Source: an uncultured Erysipelotrichaceae bacterium
GTDB taxonomy: Bacteria > Bacillota_I > Bacilli_A > Erysipelotrichales > Erysipelotrichaceae
Direction: 5' to 3'
NCBI GenBank assembly: GCA_945877255.1
Contig: CAMCRE010000001.1
Span: 124,001-188,000 of the forward strand
Length of the DNA stretch: 64,000 nt
Shown here one piece after another: positions 45,305 to 55,476 of this stretch. Under the pieces are notes generated by a model. The model did not search any database, was not told the DNA's origin, and worked only from the letters and a program-made list of their open reading frames with translations. Positions within the stretch are counted from its first letter, which is position 1; each line of letters starts with the position of its first letter. Position numbers and translations under genes: made by a program.

Positions 45305-45325
45305 AAGTGGGGAAACCCACTTTTT
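45303..45325 (+). terminator. Terminator of ackA
   Basis: AAAAGTGGG (45303-45311), GAAA tetraloop, CCCACTTTT (45316-45324) and T. It overlaps the ackA stop codon. Confidence 0.92.
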
Positions 45326-45339
45326 GTAAAAGAGGTAAC

Positions 45340-46257
45340 ATGAAAAGTAAAGTATTATTTGATTTTATTAAAAATAACGATATTATAACGATTTTTCATC
45401 ACGAAAGAGCAGATTATGATGCATTAGGTGCATGTTTTGCTTTAAAATTATATTTAGAAAAATATTACCAAAAAACAGTGTATGTATTAGGGGATGATTA
45501 TGGTTCAATCGCAAATGAATTTCCAAAAATAGTTAATGTTTCTGATGAAATCATAAAAAATAGTGTTGCAATTATTTTAGATACCGCAAATATTAATCGC
45601 ATTGATGATAATCGTATTTTATTAGCTCAAAAACGACTAAAAATTGATCATCACATTAATATCGATCAATATGCCGATATTGAAATCGTCGATGAAAATG
45701 CTGCAGCAACATGCGAAATTTTAGGTGAAATATTCAAAGAAAATAATTATCCATTAAATAATGAAATCGCTAAATATTTATATTTAGGAATAATCAGCGA
45801 CACAATTAGTTTTTCAACAACTAATACAACTACTAAAACATTAAAAATTGCTGCATATATCAGTCAATTTATTGATAAAATTAACGAGGTGACTTATCTA
45901 GTATATAAAAAGTCAATCGATGAATTTAAATACGAAAACTACTTGAAACAACAAATACAATATAAAAACGATATTGCTTATGTTGTAATAGAAGATGAAT
46001 ACAACCAGTTTAATGTTTCAAAAGAAAAAGCAAAAGATATGGTGTATATTATGGCTAATGTTGAAGGTATTGAAAAATGGGCATTAATTATTAAAATGAA
46101 AGATGGATATGGTGTGAGTTTACGCAGTAAACGTATACCAGTTAATGAATTAGCCAATAAATATAACGGTGGTGGTCACCGCAATGCTGCGGGATTAAAA
46201 AACTTACCAAAAGAAAAAATTCCACAATTAATAAATGAACTAGCTAATTTAAAGTAA
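45340..46257 (+). CDS. nrnA: DHH family phosphoesterase, NrnA-like (nanoRNase / pAp phosphatase)
   Basis: Degrades short RNA oligomers, pAp or cyclic-dinucleotide products. The 305-residue product has the DHH domain motifs HHERADYDALGA (near 19), LDTANINRID (near 84) and KIDHHINID (near 105), plus a C-terminal DHHA1 domain with NGGGHRNAAGL (near 279). ATG 45340 follows AAGAGG; in-frame GTG 45307 lies in the ackA terminator and is rejected. No separate promoter was seen, so it may depend on read-through. Confidence 0.88.
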   Translation: MKSKVLFDFIKNNDIITIFHHERADYDALGACFALKLYLEKYYQKTVYVLGDDYGSIANEFPKIVNVSDEIIKNSVAIILDTANINRIDDNRILLAQKRLKIDHHINIDQYADIEIVDENAAATCEILGEIFKENNYPLNNEIAKYLYLGIISDTISFSTTNTTTKTLKIAAYISQFIDKINEVTYLVYKKSIDEFKYENYLKQQIQYKNDIAYVVIEDEYNQFNVSKEKAKDMVYIMANVEGIEKWALIIKMKDGYGVSLRSKRIPVNELANKYNGGGHRNAAGLKNLPKEKIPQLINELANLK

Positions 46258-46272
46258 AAAAAAGCTAATTAT

Positions 46273-46301
46273 TTGTGTTTTAATTTAATAATTTGTATAA
46301 T
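46273..46301 (+). promoter_or_regulatory. Promoter of dps
   Basis: TTGTGT (46273-46278), 17 nt, TATAAT (46296-46301). I see no clear PerR-type palindrome. Confidence 0.6.
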
Positions 46302-46328
46302 AATCATGTATAAATAAAGGAGAACAAC

Positions 46329-46763
46329 ATGTCAAAACAACATACACAATTAAACAAACTTGTAGCCAATCTTACTGTGTTATATACTAAATTACACAGT
46401 TTTCACTGGTATGTGAAAGGAACATCTTTTTATACATTACATGAAGTATTTGAAAAATACTACGACTATGTAACTGAATCATTAGATGAAGTAGCAGAAA
46501 GATTTTTAGCTATTGGTGGGCGTCCAGTATCAACATTAAAAGGTGCATTAGAAATAGCAACTATTTCTGAAGCAACAGAAAATGAAACTACAAAAGAAAT
46601 GGTAGCATCTGTATTATCAGATTTTGAATTACTTATTAATGATTTAAGTGAAATTATGGAACTATCAGAAGAAGCTAATGATCAAGGTACTTCAGATCTA
46701 GCATTAGGATTAAAAACTGAGTTAGAAAAAAACACTTGGATGTTAAAAGCATATCTAGCTTAA
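46329..46763 (+). CDS. dps: Dps family ferritin-like DNA-binding / iron storage protein
   Basis: Mini-ferritin that oxidises and stores iron and protects DNA from peroxide. The 144-residue product has the dimer-interface ferroxidase ligands His26, His38, Asp53 and Glu57, with the spacing (12, 15, 4) of Dps proteins, in SFHWYVKGTSFYTLHEVFE and ESLDEVAERF. No long basic N-terminal tail, so DNA binding may be weak. AAAGGAG precedes ATG 46329. It is a single-gene unit with promoter and terminator. Confidence 0.95.
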   Translation: MSKQHTQLNKLVANLTVLYTKLHSFHWYVKGTSFYTLHEVFEKYYDYVTESLDEVAERFLAIGGRPVSTLKGALEIATISEATENETTKEMVASVLSDFELLINDLSEIMELSEEANDQGTSDLALGLKTELEKNTWMLKAYLA

Positions 46764-46770
46764 AATATAA

Positions 46771-46803
46771 AAAGCTAATCAAATTCAATGATTAGCTTTA
46801 ATT
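46771..46803. terminator. Bidirectional terminator between dps and pfkB-like gene
   Basis: AAAGCTAATCA (46771-46781) and TGATTAGCTTT (46789-46799) form a perfect 11-bp stem with a 7-nt loop and A/T runs on both sides; it lies between convergent genes. The last 70 bp before 46840 contain nothing else evident. Confidence 0.88.
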
Positions 46804-46839
46804 TTAAATTACAATTAACTTCGCATAATGTATATTATG

Positions 46840-47622
46840 TTAATTGTTAGATAAGAATGATTCGACCTTATTAGATGCTATTTTTATACATGTTGTTAAT
46901 GATTGCTTGTTTATTAATTCATTTATTATTGTAGCTGTAAATATATCGCCTGTACGAATTTTTGATTGTAAGTTATTTTTAGTAGCTTTATATTGTTTTA
47001 TTTCATCATTTTCTAAATAAATGCAACCATCTTTATCTAATGTAATAATTGCCCAATTTACACCTTTTTCTTTTAATATTTCTAATACTATATTTGGATC
47101 ATTATTAATTTTTTTAGCTTCTTCACGGTTCATAATCACACCTTCAATTTTATTGTATTCGACATTTAAAGGTAAATATGAGTTAATAATCCATTTAGTC
47201 GTCGTATTATTAATTAATTGATTAATAAACATTGCATTTTCAGAGTTTGTTATGCCATAAGTATATTGATTGCATATATTATAGTCAATCACTGTATCAT
47301 GATTAATTTCAAATAAATTCGTTAACGAAGTATAACGTTCTTTTTGATTGATGATTGTGAAGATAGGCATTGGATAATCAACATTAATCGGATATTGCTT
47401 AATTAACTTACTATTAAGAAAGTCTGATACGATATTTGAAAAAGCATCGTTTCCCTTTTTATAAATTAATGCGGAATTATCGCAATTAGACACAATATTT
47501 AAAATAGAACCACCAATTTCATAGTTTATTTTGGAAAAATTACTGTGATTTTTTTCAGAATAATCACTTGTAATAACGATATCCATAAACGCAATTCCAA
47601 TACCTATAACACTTTTTTTCAT
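46840..47622 (-). CDS. PfkB family carbohydrate/nucleoside kinase
   Basis: A 260-residue ribokinase-like protein, shorter than the usual 300-330. Visible: GIGIAFMDIV start, the glycines of EIGGSILNIV (near 37), MNREEAKKI (Mg-binding Asn-x-x-Glu, near 170), AIITLDKDGCIYLEND and, at the anion hole, KIRTGDIFTATI in place of Asp-Thr-x-Gly-Ala-Gly-Asp; the catalytic Asp is kept. Substrate is unknown. Being last in an operon behind phosphopentomutase, a nucleoside or ribose-type substrate (for example pseudouridine) is a reasonable guess. GGGGGA precedes the ATG. Confidence 0.72.
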   Translation of the reverse strand: MKKSVIGIGIAFMDIVITSDYSEKNHSNFSKINYEIGGSILNIVSNCDNSALIYKKGNDAFSNIVSDFLNSKLIKQYPINVDYPMPIFTIINQKERYTSLTNLFEINHDTVIDYNICNQYTYGITNSENAMFINQLINNTTTKWIINSYLPLNVEYNKIEGVIMNREEAKKINNDPNIVLEILKEKGVNWAIITLDKDGCIYLENDEIKQYKATKNNLQSKIRTGDIFTATIINELINKQSLTTCIKIASNKVESFLSNN

Positions 47623-47644
47623 CTTAGTCCCCCATCAAATACAA

Positions 47645-48829
47645 CTATTTTAAGAATTTTAAATAAGAAGTACCATTCTCTGGCATTTTAACATCAAAAT
47701 TATCGGCAACTGTCGCACCTACATTCGCAAAAGTATCACCTTCTGGTAATGCTCCTCCTACTTTAAATCGTTTTGAAAACGCAATAAATGGAACATATTC
47801 TCTTGTATGATCTGTTCCTGGTGCAGTAGGATCATTACCATGGTCAGCTGTAACAATAATTAAATCGTCTTCATTCACAACTTCGATTAACTCAGCTAAT
47901 GCATTATCAAATTTCATTAATTCATTAGCATAGCCAATTGGATCACGACGATGTCCCCAAAAAGCATCAAAATCAACTAAATTAGTGAAAACATGGCCTG
48001 TAAAATCTTTTTTTGCAAGTTCGATTGTTTGTTGCATACCATGTACACTTGATTGTGATTTATGTGTTTCATTAATACCTTCACCATCAAAAATATCATA
48101 AATTTTACCAACACCAATACTTTTAATATTTGCGTCATCTAATGCATTTAATACAGTTGGCGCAAAAGGTTTTAAAGCATAATCATGTCTATTTGCAGTA
48201 CGTGTAAATTCTCCCTTTTTACTTCCTACATATGTTCTTGCAATAACACGTCCAACTTTCCATTCTGGTTTCATTGTAATATCACGTGCAATTTCACAGC
48301 AACGATACAATTCTTCAACACCTAATGTTTCTTCATGACCACTAATTTGTAATACTGAATCAGCAGAAGTATACACAATTAAATCACCTGTTTTCATTTG
48401 ATGTTCACCATATTCATCCAAAATTTCTGTACCAGATGAAGATTTATTTCCCACTACTTTACGACCTGTTCGTTTTTCAAGTTCATCAATTAATTGCTTT
48501 GGAAAACCAGTTTCTGTAAATGTTTGAAATGGTGTTGTTACTTTCAATCCCATAATTTCCCAATGACCAGTCATCGTATCTTTTCCATTACTCGCTTCTT
48601 TTAAACGTGTATAGTAAGCAGTTGGATTATTCACTGGATGAATATTTTTGAAGTGACGAATATTACCTAATCCCATTTTTTCTAACGTTGGTAATTTAAT
48701 TGTGTCTACTACTTCACAAATATGACCTAAAGTATCTACATCTTTATCATTAAATAAATGTGCATCTTCCATTTCTCCTATTCCAAGTGAATCAATAACA
48801 ATCGTAAATATTCTATTAAATTTTTTCAT
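47645..48829 (-). CDS. deoB: Phosphopentomutase
   Basis: Converts (deoxy)ribose 1-phosphate to the 5-phosphate in nucleoside catabolism. The 394-residue alkaline-phosphatase-fold enzyme has [14 protein letters not shown] (metal Asp), [11 protein letters not shown] with the phosphorylated Thr, [24 protein letters not shown] and [11 protein letters not shown]. Start 48829 follows AAAGGA; an in-frame start at 48868 would lie inside xerD. One nucleotide separates it from the xerD stop. Confidence 0.96.
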   Translation of the reverse strand: MKKFNRIFTIVIDSLGIGEMEDAHLFNDKDVDTLGHICEVVDTIKLPTLEKMGLGNIRHFKNIHPVNNPTAYYTRLKEASNGKDTMTGHWEIMGLKVTTPFQTFTETGFPKQLIDELEKRTGRKVVGNKSSSGTEILDEYGEHQMKTGDLIVYTSADSVLQISGHEETLGVEELYRCCEIARDITMKPEWKVGRVIARTYVGSKKGEFTRTANRHDYALKPFAPTVLNALDDANIKSIGVGKIYDIFDGEGINETHKSQSSVHGMQQTIELAKKDFTGHVFTNLVDFDAFWGHRRDPIGYANELMKFDNALAELIEVVNEDDLIIVTADHGNDPTAPGTDHTREYVPFIAFSKRFKVGGALPEGDTFANVGATVADNFDVKMPENGTSYLKFLK

Positions 48830-48830
48830 T

Positions 48831-49697
48831 TTATTTTCCTTTCTTTGCACGTGGGTGCAATAATTCATACTGTTGTTTTAATCTTTTACTTTCTACGTGT
48901 GTATATATTTGTGTAGTCGAAATATCACTATGTCCTAATAATTTTTGAACTGCAATAATATTCGCTCCATTATCAATTAAATGTGTTGCAAACGAATGTC
49001 TAAAACTATGTGCAGATAACTTTTCATCTAAACCTAGTTGTCGTAAACGATTTTTTAACGCAATATGCACGCTTTGACGTGAAATTTTTTTATTTTTATG
49101 ATTTGTGAAGACAAATTCAGTTTGTGGTTTTGATTGCAAGTATAATTTTAATGATTCAATAGCACGATCATTAATTAAAACAATACGCTGTTTATCACCT
49201 TTTCCAGTTATTAAAGCTGTTTTTTGGGTTAAATGCAGTTGATTGGATTTCAAATTAACTGCTTCGCTAATTCTTAAACCAGAACTATATAATAATTCAA
49301 ATAGTGCTTTATACATTAAATTATCTTCAGAATCAATTAGTTTATTAATATTAAATTCATTAAAATAACGTGGTAGTTTTTTTTCTTTTTTTAATGCTTT
49401 TAAATGTAATGTTGGATTGTATTGGTTATTACTAATTAAATGATAGTACTTATGAAAACCTTTGATACACGAAATAACACGATTAATTGAACTTTTTTTA
49501 AGATGTTGTTTTAAGTGTTGAATATACGCATCCACAATATCAAAATCAATATCTTCAATTTCATTAATGCCTTTATCTACTAAATATTGTGTATACTGTT
49601 TTAAATCATTTTGATAGGATTCTACCGTTTTATTACTACGTTGTAATTGAATTTTTAAATGTAGTAAATAATCTTCTAAAACACTATTTATTTTCAT
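48831..49697 (-). CDS. xerD: Tyrosine recombinase XerC/XerD type
   Basis: Site-specific recombinase that resolves chromosome dimers. The 288-residue product has an N-terminal SAM-like core-binding domain (about 1-90) and the catalytic domain with Arg in [12 protein letters not shown], His-x-x-Arg in [25 protein letters not shown] with the final Tyr nucleophile. Context (between dinB and deoB, within a housekeeping operon) supports a chromosomal Xer protein over a mobile integrase; XerC and XerD cannot be told apart here. Overlaps dinB by 14 nt. Confidence 0.9.
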   Translation of the reverse strand: MKINSVLEDYLLHLKIQLQRSNKTVESYQNDLKQYTQYLVDKGINEIEDIDFDIVDAYIQHLKQHLKKSSINRVISCIKGFHKYYHLISNNQYNPTLHLKALKKEKKLPRYFNEFNINKLIDSEDNLMYKALFELLYSSGLRISEAVNLKSNQLHLTQKTALITGKGDKQRIVLINDRAIESLKLYLQSKPQTEFVFTNHKNKKISRQSVHIALKNRLRQLGLDEKLSAHSFRHSFATHLIDNGANIIAVQKLLGHSDISTTQIYTHVESKRLKQQYELLHPRAKKGK

Positions 49698-50844
49698 ATT
49701 TCAACTCTTTCAAATAAATTAATTTATTACCTTTTAATTGATTATTTAAAATCGTTTTAATATCATAATCAACATTTGCATCAAAAACAGTTAATTGATC
49801 AATTTTTTGGTCTTTACTAATTAAACTACCTAAACCAACACCAGCTAACTTAACGCTTTTATTGTTATAATGACGATCAAATAAAGTTAATACTTGTTCT
49901 AAGATTTCGTTATAATCTTGTGTGTACTGTTTTGTTGTTGTAGAGCGAATAATTGATTTACCATTTTCATATCGCAATATTAATGAAATGTGTTTTCCAA
50001 AAATATTTTTTTCTATTGCCCGATCACATATTTTTTTAATCATAATTTTTAGTTCGGATATCACACTTTCACTATCTTGTAATGCATTAATATATGTCTT
50101 TGATTGCGAAATAGATTGTACACTTTGATTATAAACTAATGGTGTTTTATCATTTCCTAAAGCTTTTTCAATCACACTATCACATTGATTACCTAATAAT
50201 GTTTTTAAAATTGAATAATTTTTTTCTAATACTAAATCACCTATTTTTGTAATATGATGTTCGATAAGTTTAGCAGCTAGTTTTGTTCCGATGCCATACA
50301 TTTCATTAATTGGTAAAGTCCATAATTTATCATGCAATTCATTTTTTCTAAGAATTGTAATTCCTAATGGTTTTTTCATATCCGAAGCCATCTTTGCTAA
50401 AAATTTATTACTGGCAATACCGATACTACATGGAATACTCATTTCCTCAAGTAAGCGTGTTTGGATTAAAACCGCTAAATCTAATGGTCTTTTAAATTTT
50501 TTAATCACCTCACTCATATCAACGTAACATTCGTCTATACTTGCAGGTTCAATGTATGGTGAATATTCTTTAATCACATTAAATATTTTTTTAGTGTATT
50601 GTTTGTACAATTCAAAATCAGATTCTACAATAATTAACTTAGGACATAATTTATAGGCAATACTATTTGCCATAGCAGCACGTACCCCAAAACTTCTTGC
50701 AATATAATTGGCACTTAAAATCATACCAGTATTGTTTAATGAATTACTAACTGCAACTGGTACATTATCTAAATCACTGCGAGAAGCTATTGCAACAGAA
50801 GCAAAATAAGCATTCATATCAATATGAAAAATAACTTTAGACAT
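49684..50844 (-). CDS. dinB: DNA polymerase IV
   Basis: Y-family translesion polymerase. The 386-residue product has the N-terminal catalytic FHIDMNAYFASV (first Asp), the steric and triphosphate region ANYIARSFGVRA, EPASIDECYVDMS (Asp-Glu catalytic pair near 105), the helix-hairpin-helix thumb (MYGIGTKLAAKLIEH) and a C-terminal little-finger domain. No beta-clamp motif is evident at the extreme C-terminus. It overlaps recN by 8 nt, joining two repair genes. Confidence 0.94.
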   Translation of the reverse strand: MSKVIFHIDMNAYFASVAIASRSDLDNVPVAVSNSLNNTGMILSANYIARSFGVRAAMANSIAYKLCPKLIIVESDFELYKQYTKKIFNVIKEYSPYIEPASIDECYVDMSEVIKKFKRPLDLAVLIQTRLLEEMSIPCSIGIASNKFLAKMASDMKKPLGITILRKNELHDKLWTLPINEMYGIGTKLAAKLIEHHITKIGDLVLEKNYSILKTLLGNQCDSVIEKALGNDKTPLVYNQSVQSISQSKTYINALQDSESVISELKIMIKKICDRAIEKNIFGKHISLILRYENGKSIIRSTTTKQYTQDYNEILEQVLTLFDRHYNNKSVKLAGVGLGSLISKDQKIDQLTVFDANVDYDIKTILNNQLKGNKLIYLKELKYENK

Positions 50845-52417
50845 TATTTAATTCCTTTTCAGCAATTTCAAGCAATGATTTTGCATTTAATAACGTTGTT
50901 TCACTAATATGACTTGAGGACAACAATGCGATGTTTTCTAAAAGCTCTTGATCTTTTAATTTTTTAACACTAGATGAAGTAATATCATCTGTTGTAGTTT
51001 TAAATACACCATAAACATTTGTGGCACAAGCAGCAACTGCTGCTAAATGTGTAATACATAATACTTGTTTATTTTTACTAATTTGATGCATTTTTTTACC
51101 AATGGATAACGCTATTTTACCACTAACGCCACTATCAATTTCATCAAACACAAGTGTATCAACTGCTTGATATTGCGAAAAAATAGATTTCAACGCTAAT
51201 AAGATTCGTGATAACTCTCCCCCACTTGCAACTTTTTCAATGTTTTGAAGTGGTTCGCCTTTATTTAATGATACTAAAAAAGTAATGTCATCAATACCTT
51301 TATGATTCATTGCTGTTTTTGTAAAATGGATATCGACTAATACAAAATTAAAGTTTAATGTTGTAAGTTGTTGTGTTAATAATGTCGTTAATTTTTCAGC
51401 TTGTTGTTTGCGATGCAGTGATATTTTTTCTGCCTCCTCCAAACAAATTGCATACTGATTCGCAATTTCTTTTTCAAGTTTTGATAATAAGTACACTTTA
51501 TCATCAAGTTTTTTTATTTTCGCATCAATTGTTGTTTTTAATTGAATTATTTCGTCTATTGTACCGTATTTTCTTTTTAATGCCTGAATTTTAAATAAGC
51601 GATCTTGAATATAATCAATATCTATTTGATCAGTATGATTCAATAAATTGATTTTCTTATCAATTTCTTCTTCTATTTGGTAATATAAATCTAATAATTT
51701 TTCATCTTCAAAAATATTACCTAATGATTTAATGCCAGCTAAGTTGATATTATCAAGTGCATTTTGGATAGCGTGTTGCTGTTTTTCTTTTTGTAGGTAT
51801 TGCTTTTGAATATTTAACAATTCATCATCTTCACCTAATTTTGGTTCAACCGCAATTATTTCATTTAATTGATATTTTAAATAATCAATATCATAATCTT
51901 GATTATTTTCTAATTCATTTTTTTCATTTAGTAGTTGCATATATTTTGAATATGCCAATTGATATTGTGATAAATCACTATTCGCAAAATGATCGAGTAA
52001 TGATAGATGTGTTTTAGGATTTAAAAATTCATGTAAGGCGTGTTGCTCATGAATATCAACTAAACACGGCATAATTTGTTTTAAAAGAGCATTTGTGATT
52101 GGTCGATAATTTAATTTAGTAGTCGTTTTATCTTTTGTAATTTCTTTTGTGATCACTATTTCATTATCTAATTCAAATTCATGTAATTGAGATAACACTT
52201 GTTCATTTAATTCAAATACCGCCTCAATTATTGCTTTATCTTTATTTTTCTTTATAATATTAGATGTAACTCTTTGCCCCGATATTACTTGCAAAGCATC
52301 AACGATTAACGATTTACCAGCCCCCGTTTCTCCAATAAACACATTAAAACCAGATTCAAAATTAATCGTGATTTCATCAATTAAAATAAAATTTTTAATA
52401 TAAAGACTTTTCAGCAT
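50837..52417 (-). CDS. recN: DNA repair protein RecN
   Basis: SMC-like ATPase acting early in double-strand break repair. The 526-residue product has an N-terminal ATPase half (YIKNFILIDEITINFESGFN, then GETGAGKSLIVDAL Walker A near 30), two coiled-coil arms (about 160-380), and the C-terminal half with KVASGGELSRILLALKSI (signature) and DTLVFDEIDSGVSG (Walker B). Slightly shorter than E. coli RecN (553). The start is 2 nt after the tlyA stop. Confidence 0.95.
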   Translation of the reverse strand: MLKSLYIKNFILIDEITINFESGFNVFIGETGAGKSLIVDALQVISGQRVTSNIIKKNKDKAIIEAVFELNEQVLSQLHEFELDNEIVITKEITKDKTTTKLNYRPITNALLKQIMPCLVDIHEQHALHEFLNPKTHLSLLDHFANSDLSQYQLAYSKYMQLLNEKNELENNQDYDIDYLKYQLNEIIAVEPKLGEDDELLNIQKQYLQKEKQQHAIQNALDNINLAGIKSLGNIFEDEKLLDLYYQIEEEIDKKINLLNHTDQIDIDYIQDRLFKIQALKRKYGTIDEIIQLKTTIDAKIKKLDDKVYLLSKLEKEIANQYAICLEEAEKISLHRKQQAEKLTTLLTQQLTTLNFNFVLVDIHFTKTAMNHKGIDDITFLVSLNKGEPLQNIEKVASGGELSRILLALKSIFSQYQAVDTLVFDEIDSGVSGKIALSIGKKMHQISKNKQVLCITHLAAVAACATNVYGVFKTTTDDITSSSVKKLKDQELLENIALLSSSHISETTLLNAKSLLEIAEKELNNV

Positions 52418-52419
52418 TT

Positions 52420-53139
52420 TTAATCACCTACTTTCAAATGTACTAAATATTCTTGATTTCCTGTTTTTCCTATTAAATCACATTTTTTAATGTTTTTTAG
52501 TTTTAAATTTTTTAATTTGAATAATTGTTTTTTTTCTTCCAACATTTTTAAAACAACTTTTTCATTTTTAACGATACCATGTTTATTTAAGTGTTGTGCT
52601 CCGACTTCAAATTGTGGTTTAAGTAAAATAACAACATCCGTTTGATGATTCGCAATTTCAATGATTTTATCAATTATTAAATTGATTGAAATAAAACTTA
52701 CATCAACGCAAATAAAAGAAATTTCTAATTTAAAATCACTTTTATCAGCATATCTAAAATTGTAGTGTTCATATTGAATAACTTTTGCGTTATTTTTTAT
52801 TTTAGGATGCAATTGATTCGTTCCAACGTCAACTGCATATACATTTAACGCCCCTTCTTGTAGTAATACATCGCTAAATCCACCTGTGCTTGCACCAATG
52901 TCTAAACATACTTTATTACAAACATTGATATTAAAATTTTTAATTGCATCTAACAATTTATACGCACCACGCGAAACATATTGATTTGTATCGTTAATGA
53001 GTATTGTTTCGTTTGTTATTTCATAACTATTTTTAGTTATAATTTTTTCATTCACACAAACACAGTTGTTTTTTATTAAATTTTGAGCGTATGTTTTACT
53101 GCATTTTAATAATTCAACTACTTTAGCATCTAATCGCAT
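52420..53139 (-). CDS. tlyA: TlyA family rRNA 2'-O-methyltransferase
   Basis: Methylates ribose in 16S and 23S rRNA; some members also act as hemolysins. The 239-residue product has an N-terminal S4 RNA-binding domain (MRLDAKVVELLKCSKTYAQN) and an FtsJ-like domain with YVSRGAYKLLDAI, the SAM motif DIGASTGGFSDVLLQEGA and CVDVSFISINLI, and KPQFEVG. Start 53139 gives the family-like Met-Arg-Leu-Asp; ATG 53157 is an in-frame alternative overlapping ispA by 17 nt. Its place before recN matches Bacillus. Confidence 0.92.
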   Translation of the reverse strand: MRLDAKVVELLKCSKTYAQNLIKNNCVCVNEKIITKNSYEITNETILINDTNQYVSRGAYKLLDAIKNFNINVCNKVCLDIGASTGGFSDVLLQEGALNVYAVDVGTNQLHPKIKNNAKVIQYEHYNFRYADKSDFKLEISFICVDVSFISINLIIDKIIEIANHQTDVVILLKPQFEVGAQHLNKHGIVKNEKVVLKMLEEKKQLFKLKNLKLKNIKKCDLIGKTGNQEYLVHLKVGD

Positions 53140-53140
53140 A

Positions 53141-53968
53141 TTATTTATTTCTTTCAATTAATGATTGCATGTAGTTGATAAGATTTGGAAATTCACCAAT
53201 TTCATTAATAATCTTGAAACATTCATCAATTAATTCATAATACAATTTCAAACTGTTTTCATATCCTAAAATTTTTAAATATGTACTTTTATTTAAATCT
53301 TTATCACTACTATCTTTTCCAATTAAATTTTTATCTTCTTGATCTAATAAATCATCTTTTACTTGAAATGATAAGCCATATAATTGCATAGCTTTTGAAA
53401 ATTGATTAATATGTTCTATTTTATCAGCTAAAATTAATGCAATTTTAATTGGTAATACGATCATTGCTCCTGTTTTATTGTAATGAATTTTTTGTAATTC
53501 TTCCTGAGAAATAATATTGTTTTCATTAATGATATCTAATTCTTGACCATAAATCATACCGTTACAACCACTCGCATTAACGAATTCTTGGATAATTGAA
53601 ATTTTTTTAGTTGCTTCAATATTAGATTTTGTGAGTTGATAAAAAGATTCCGTTAATAAGCCATCACCTGCTAAAATTGCGATAGCTTCATTAAATTGAA
53701 TATGTGAGCATGGTAAATTTCTTCGCATTGTTGCATTATCCATCGCTGGTAAATCATCATGAATAAGTGAATACGTATGTATCATTTCAATAGCTGCACC
53801 TATTTCATAATAATTATCATTCATTTCTAAATCTTTCAATAATTGAAAAAACAATTGACTTCTGACACGTTTTCCTGGATTAAGTAATGAGTAATACATT
53901 GCTTCAACTGTTTTACCTTGTGGTAAATAATCAAAAATATGATTTAAGTAATTCTCAAAATTATTCAT
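53141..53968 (-). CDS. ispA: Short-chain polyprenyl diphosphate synthase (FPP/GPP synthase)
   Basis: Makes farnesyl diphosphate, the primer that UppS extends. The 275-residue all-helical enzyme has the first Asp-rich motif DDLPAMD in YSLIHDDLPAMDNATMRR (near 83), the second DDLLD (near 215) and the GKR substrate site (GKRVRSQLF, near 32). It lies in the nusB-xseAB-ispA-tlyA-recN cluster typical of Bacillota, but without dxs or folD between. Overlaps xseB by 8 nt. Confidence 0.95.
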   Translation of the reverse strand: MNNFENYLNHIFDYLPQGKTVEAMYYSLLNPGKRVRSQLFFQLLKDLEMNDNYYEIGAAIEMIHTYSLIHDDLPAMDNATMRRNLPCSHIQFNEAIAILAGDGLLTESFYQLTKSNIEATKKISIIQEFVNASGCNGMIYGQELDIINENNIISQEELQKIHYNKTGAMIVLPIKIALILADKIEHINQFSKAMQLYGLSFQVKDDLLDQEDKNLIGKDSSDKDLNKSTYLKILGYENSLKLYYELIDECFKIINEIGEFPNLINYMQSLIERNK

Positions 53969-54167
53969 TTACAGCTTCCTTATGCGACACCAACATTTCA
54001 TTTATTTTTTGGTCAAATTGCGTTAATTTTAAATTACATGCTTTAACTAATTGTAATCCTTCTTCAAATAGTTCTAATGATTGTTCTAGTGGGGTTGTTT
54101 CGTTATCTAACATCCTCACAATTTCTTCTAATCTTTCTAAGTTTTCTTGAAAATTATTATTTGTCAT
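53961..54167 (-). CDS. xseB: Exodeoxyribonuclease VII small subunit
   Basis: Small helical subunit that binds several-fold to XseA to form ExoVII. The 68-residue product is typical: FQENLERLEEIVRMLDNETT then PLEQSLELFEEGLQLVKACN. It overlaps xseA by 11 nt and ispA by 8 nt. Confidence 0.95.
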   Translation of the reverse strand: MTNNNFQENLERLEEIVRMLDNETTPLEQSLELFEEGLQLVKACNLKLTQFDQKINEMLVSHKEAVNE

Positions 54168-55476
54168 GTTTTACCTCTTTCACTATTGTTGTTATTTCAC
54201 CATCTGATAATTTTAAATTTAGGATATCATTTTTATTAATGGCTTTACTTGATTTAACTATTTCGTTATCTTTTAATGCAATACTATAACCTTTTGACAT
54301 TGTTTTTAACGGTGATAATGCATTAAGCATCGTCGTATGTGCTAAAAATTTTTGATGATGGAATTGATATTTTGTTTTCATTAAATTAATGATGTTTTGT
54401 TCTGATTCAGATAATTGACTTTGATGATACAACAGTATTTTATTAAAATAGTTGTTCAATAAATGATAATTATTTTGCACATTTTTTTTATATTCATTTA
54501 ATGTTTGATTATAATGAATAATTTTTTGTTGGTGTTGAACTAATTTTTGTCTTTTATCCACAATATATAATTGTGGATTCATCAAAAAACGATGATTACG
54601 ATATTTGTTTAGTTCATGTTTTTTAATGTTTATGATGTTTTGTATTTGTTTTAGTAGTCGATATTGATTATCAACTACGCTTTTTTTTGTGTCTTGATAA
54701 TCAAAAGTAGCATATGTTGCTGCGGCTGTTGGCGTTGAACATTTATAATCAGCAACTAAATCTGATAATGATTCATCTTCTTCATGACCAATACCTGTTA
54801 TAATTGGTGTATTTAATGAAAAAATCGTTTTAACGATATTTTCATCATTAAAACACCATAAATCTTCATAACTCCCGCCTCCTCTAGCAAGAATTAAACA
54901 ATCATGTTTATTGTCTGCATTTTTTAATTGTGCAATAATCGCATTAGGTGCAAATGGTCCTTGAACTATGCATGGATAAATCGTAATTTTCACTATTGGA
55001 CAACGCTTGCTTATTGTTTTTTTAATATCTTCAATTGCACGCCCTATTTCAGATGTAATAATTCCTAAATCAAAAACATATTTTGGTATTGGTTTTTTAT
55101 ATTTTGTATCAAAGTATCCTTCTTGTGCTAGTTTATGACGTAATTCTGCAAATTTCTGCTTTAATTTACCTTCGTTATCAATAATTTTATATTTATTGAT
55201 ATTTAAAGTCAATTTTCCTCTTTGTTTGTATATTTCTACTGTTCCTTGTAATCCTATAGTCGTCCCAACATTTAATTCATATTGCGGTTGAATAGCTTGT
55301 TTAGATATGAAACATTCTATCATACTTTCTTCATCTTTTAATGTTAGATACTGATTTCCTCTAGCATCTTTATTAATTTGAAATATTTCACCTGTTACGT
55401 ATATGTTTAAAAATTTTGGTTTAATATTTGCATTAATTTCATCAATTAATTCGCTAATTTTATATATTATATACAT
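54157..55476 (-). CDS. xseA: Exodeoxyribonuclease VII large subunit
   Basis: Catalytic subunit of the single-strand exonuclease ExoVII. The 439-residue product has an N-terminal OB fold (VTGEIFQINKDARGNQYLTL), the catalytic domain with ARGGGSYEDLWCFNDE, TGIGHEEDESLSDLVADYKC and STPTAAA, a long coiled coil (about 265-390) and a C-terminal LSPLKTMSKGYSI segment. The ATG overlaps the nusB stop by one base. Confidence 0.95.
   Translation of the reverse strand: MYIIYKISELIDEINANIKPKFLNIYVTGEIFQINKDARGNQYLTLKDEESMIECFISKQAIQPQYELNVGTTIGLQGTVEIYKQRGKLTLNINKYKIIDNEGKLKQKFAELRHKLAQEGYFDTKYKKPIPKYVFDLGIITSEIGRAIEDIKKTISKRCPIVKITIYPCIVQGPFAPNAIIAQLKNADNKHDCLILARGGGSYEDLWCFNDENIVKTIFSLNTPIITGIGHEEDESLSDLVADYKCSTPTAAATYATFDYQDTKKSVVDNQYRLLKQIQNIINIKKHELNKYRNHRFLMNPQLYIVDKRQKLVQHQQKIIHYNQTLNEYKKNVQNNYHLLNNYFNKILLYHQSQLSESEQNIINLMKTKYQFHHQKFLAHTTMLNALSPLKTMSKGYSIALKDNEIVKSSKAINKNDILNLKLSDGEITTIVKEVKHDK

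Noticed and set aside
48831-49697. Integrase of a mobile element
   Set aside because: The tyrosine recombinase sits in a housekeeping operon and looks like chromosomal XerC/XerD; no other phage or ICE gene is near.
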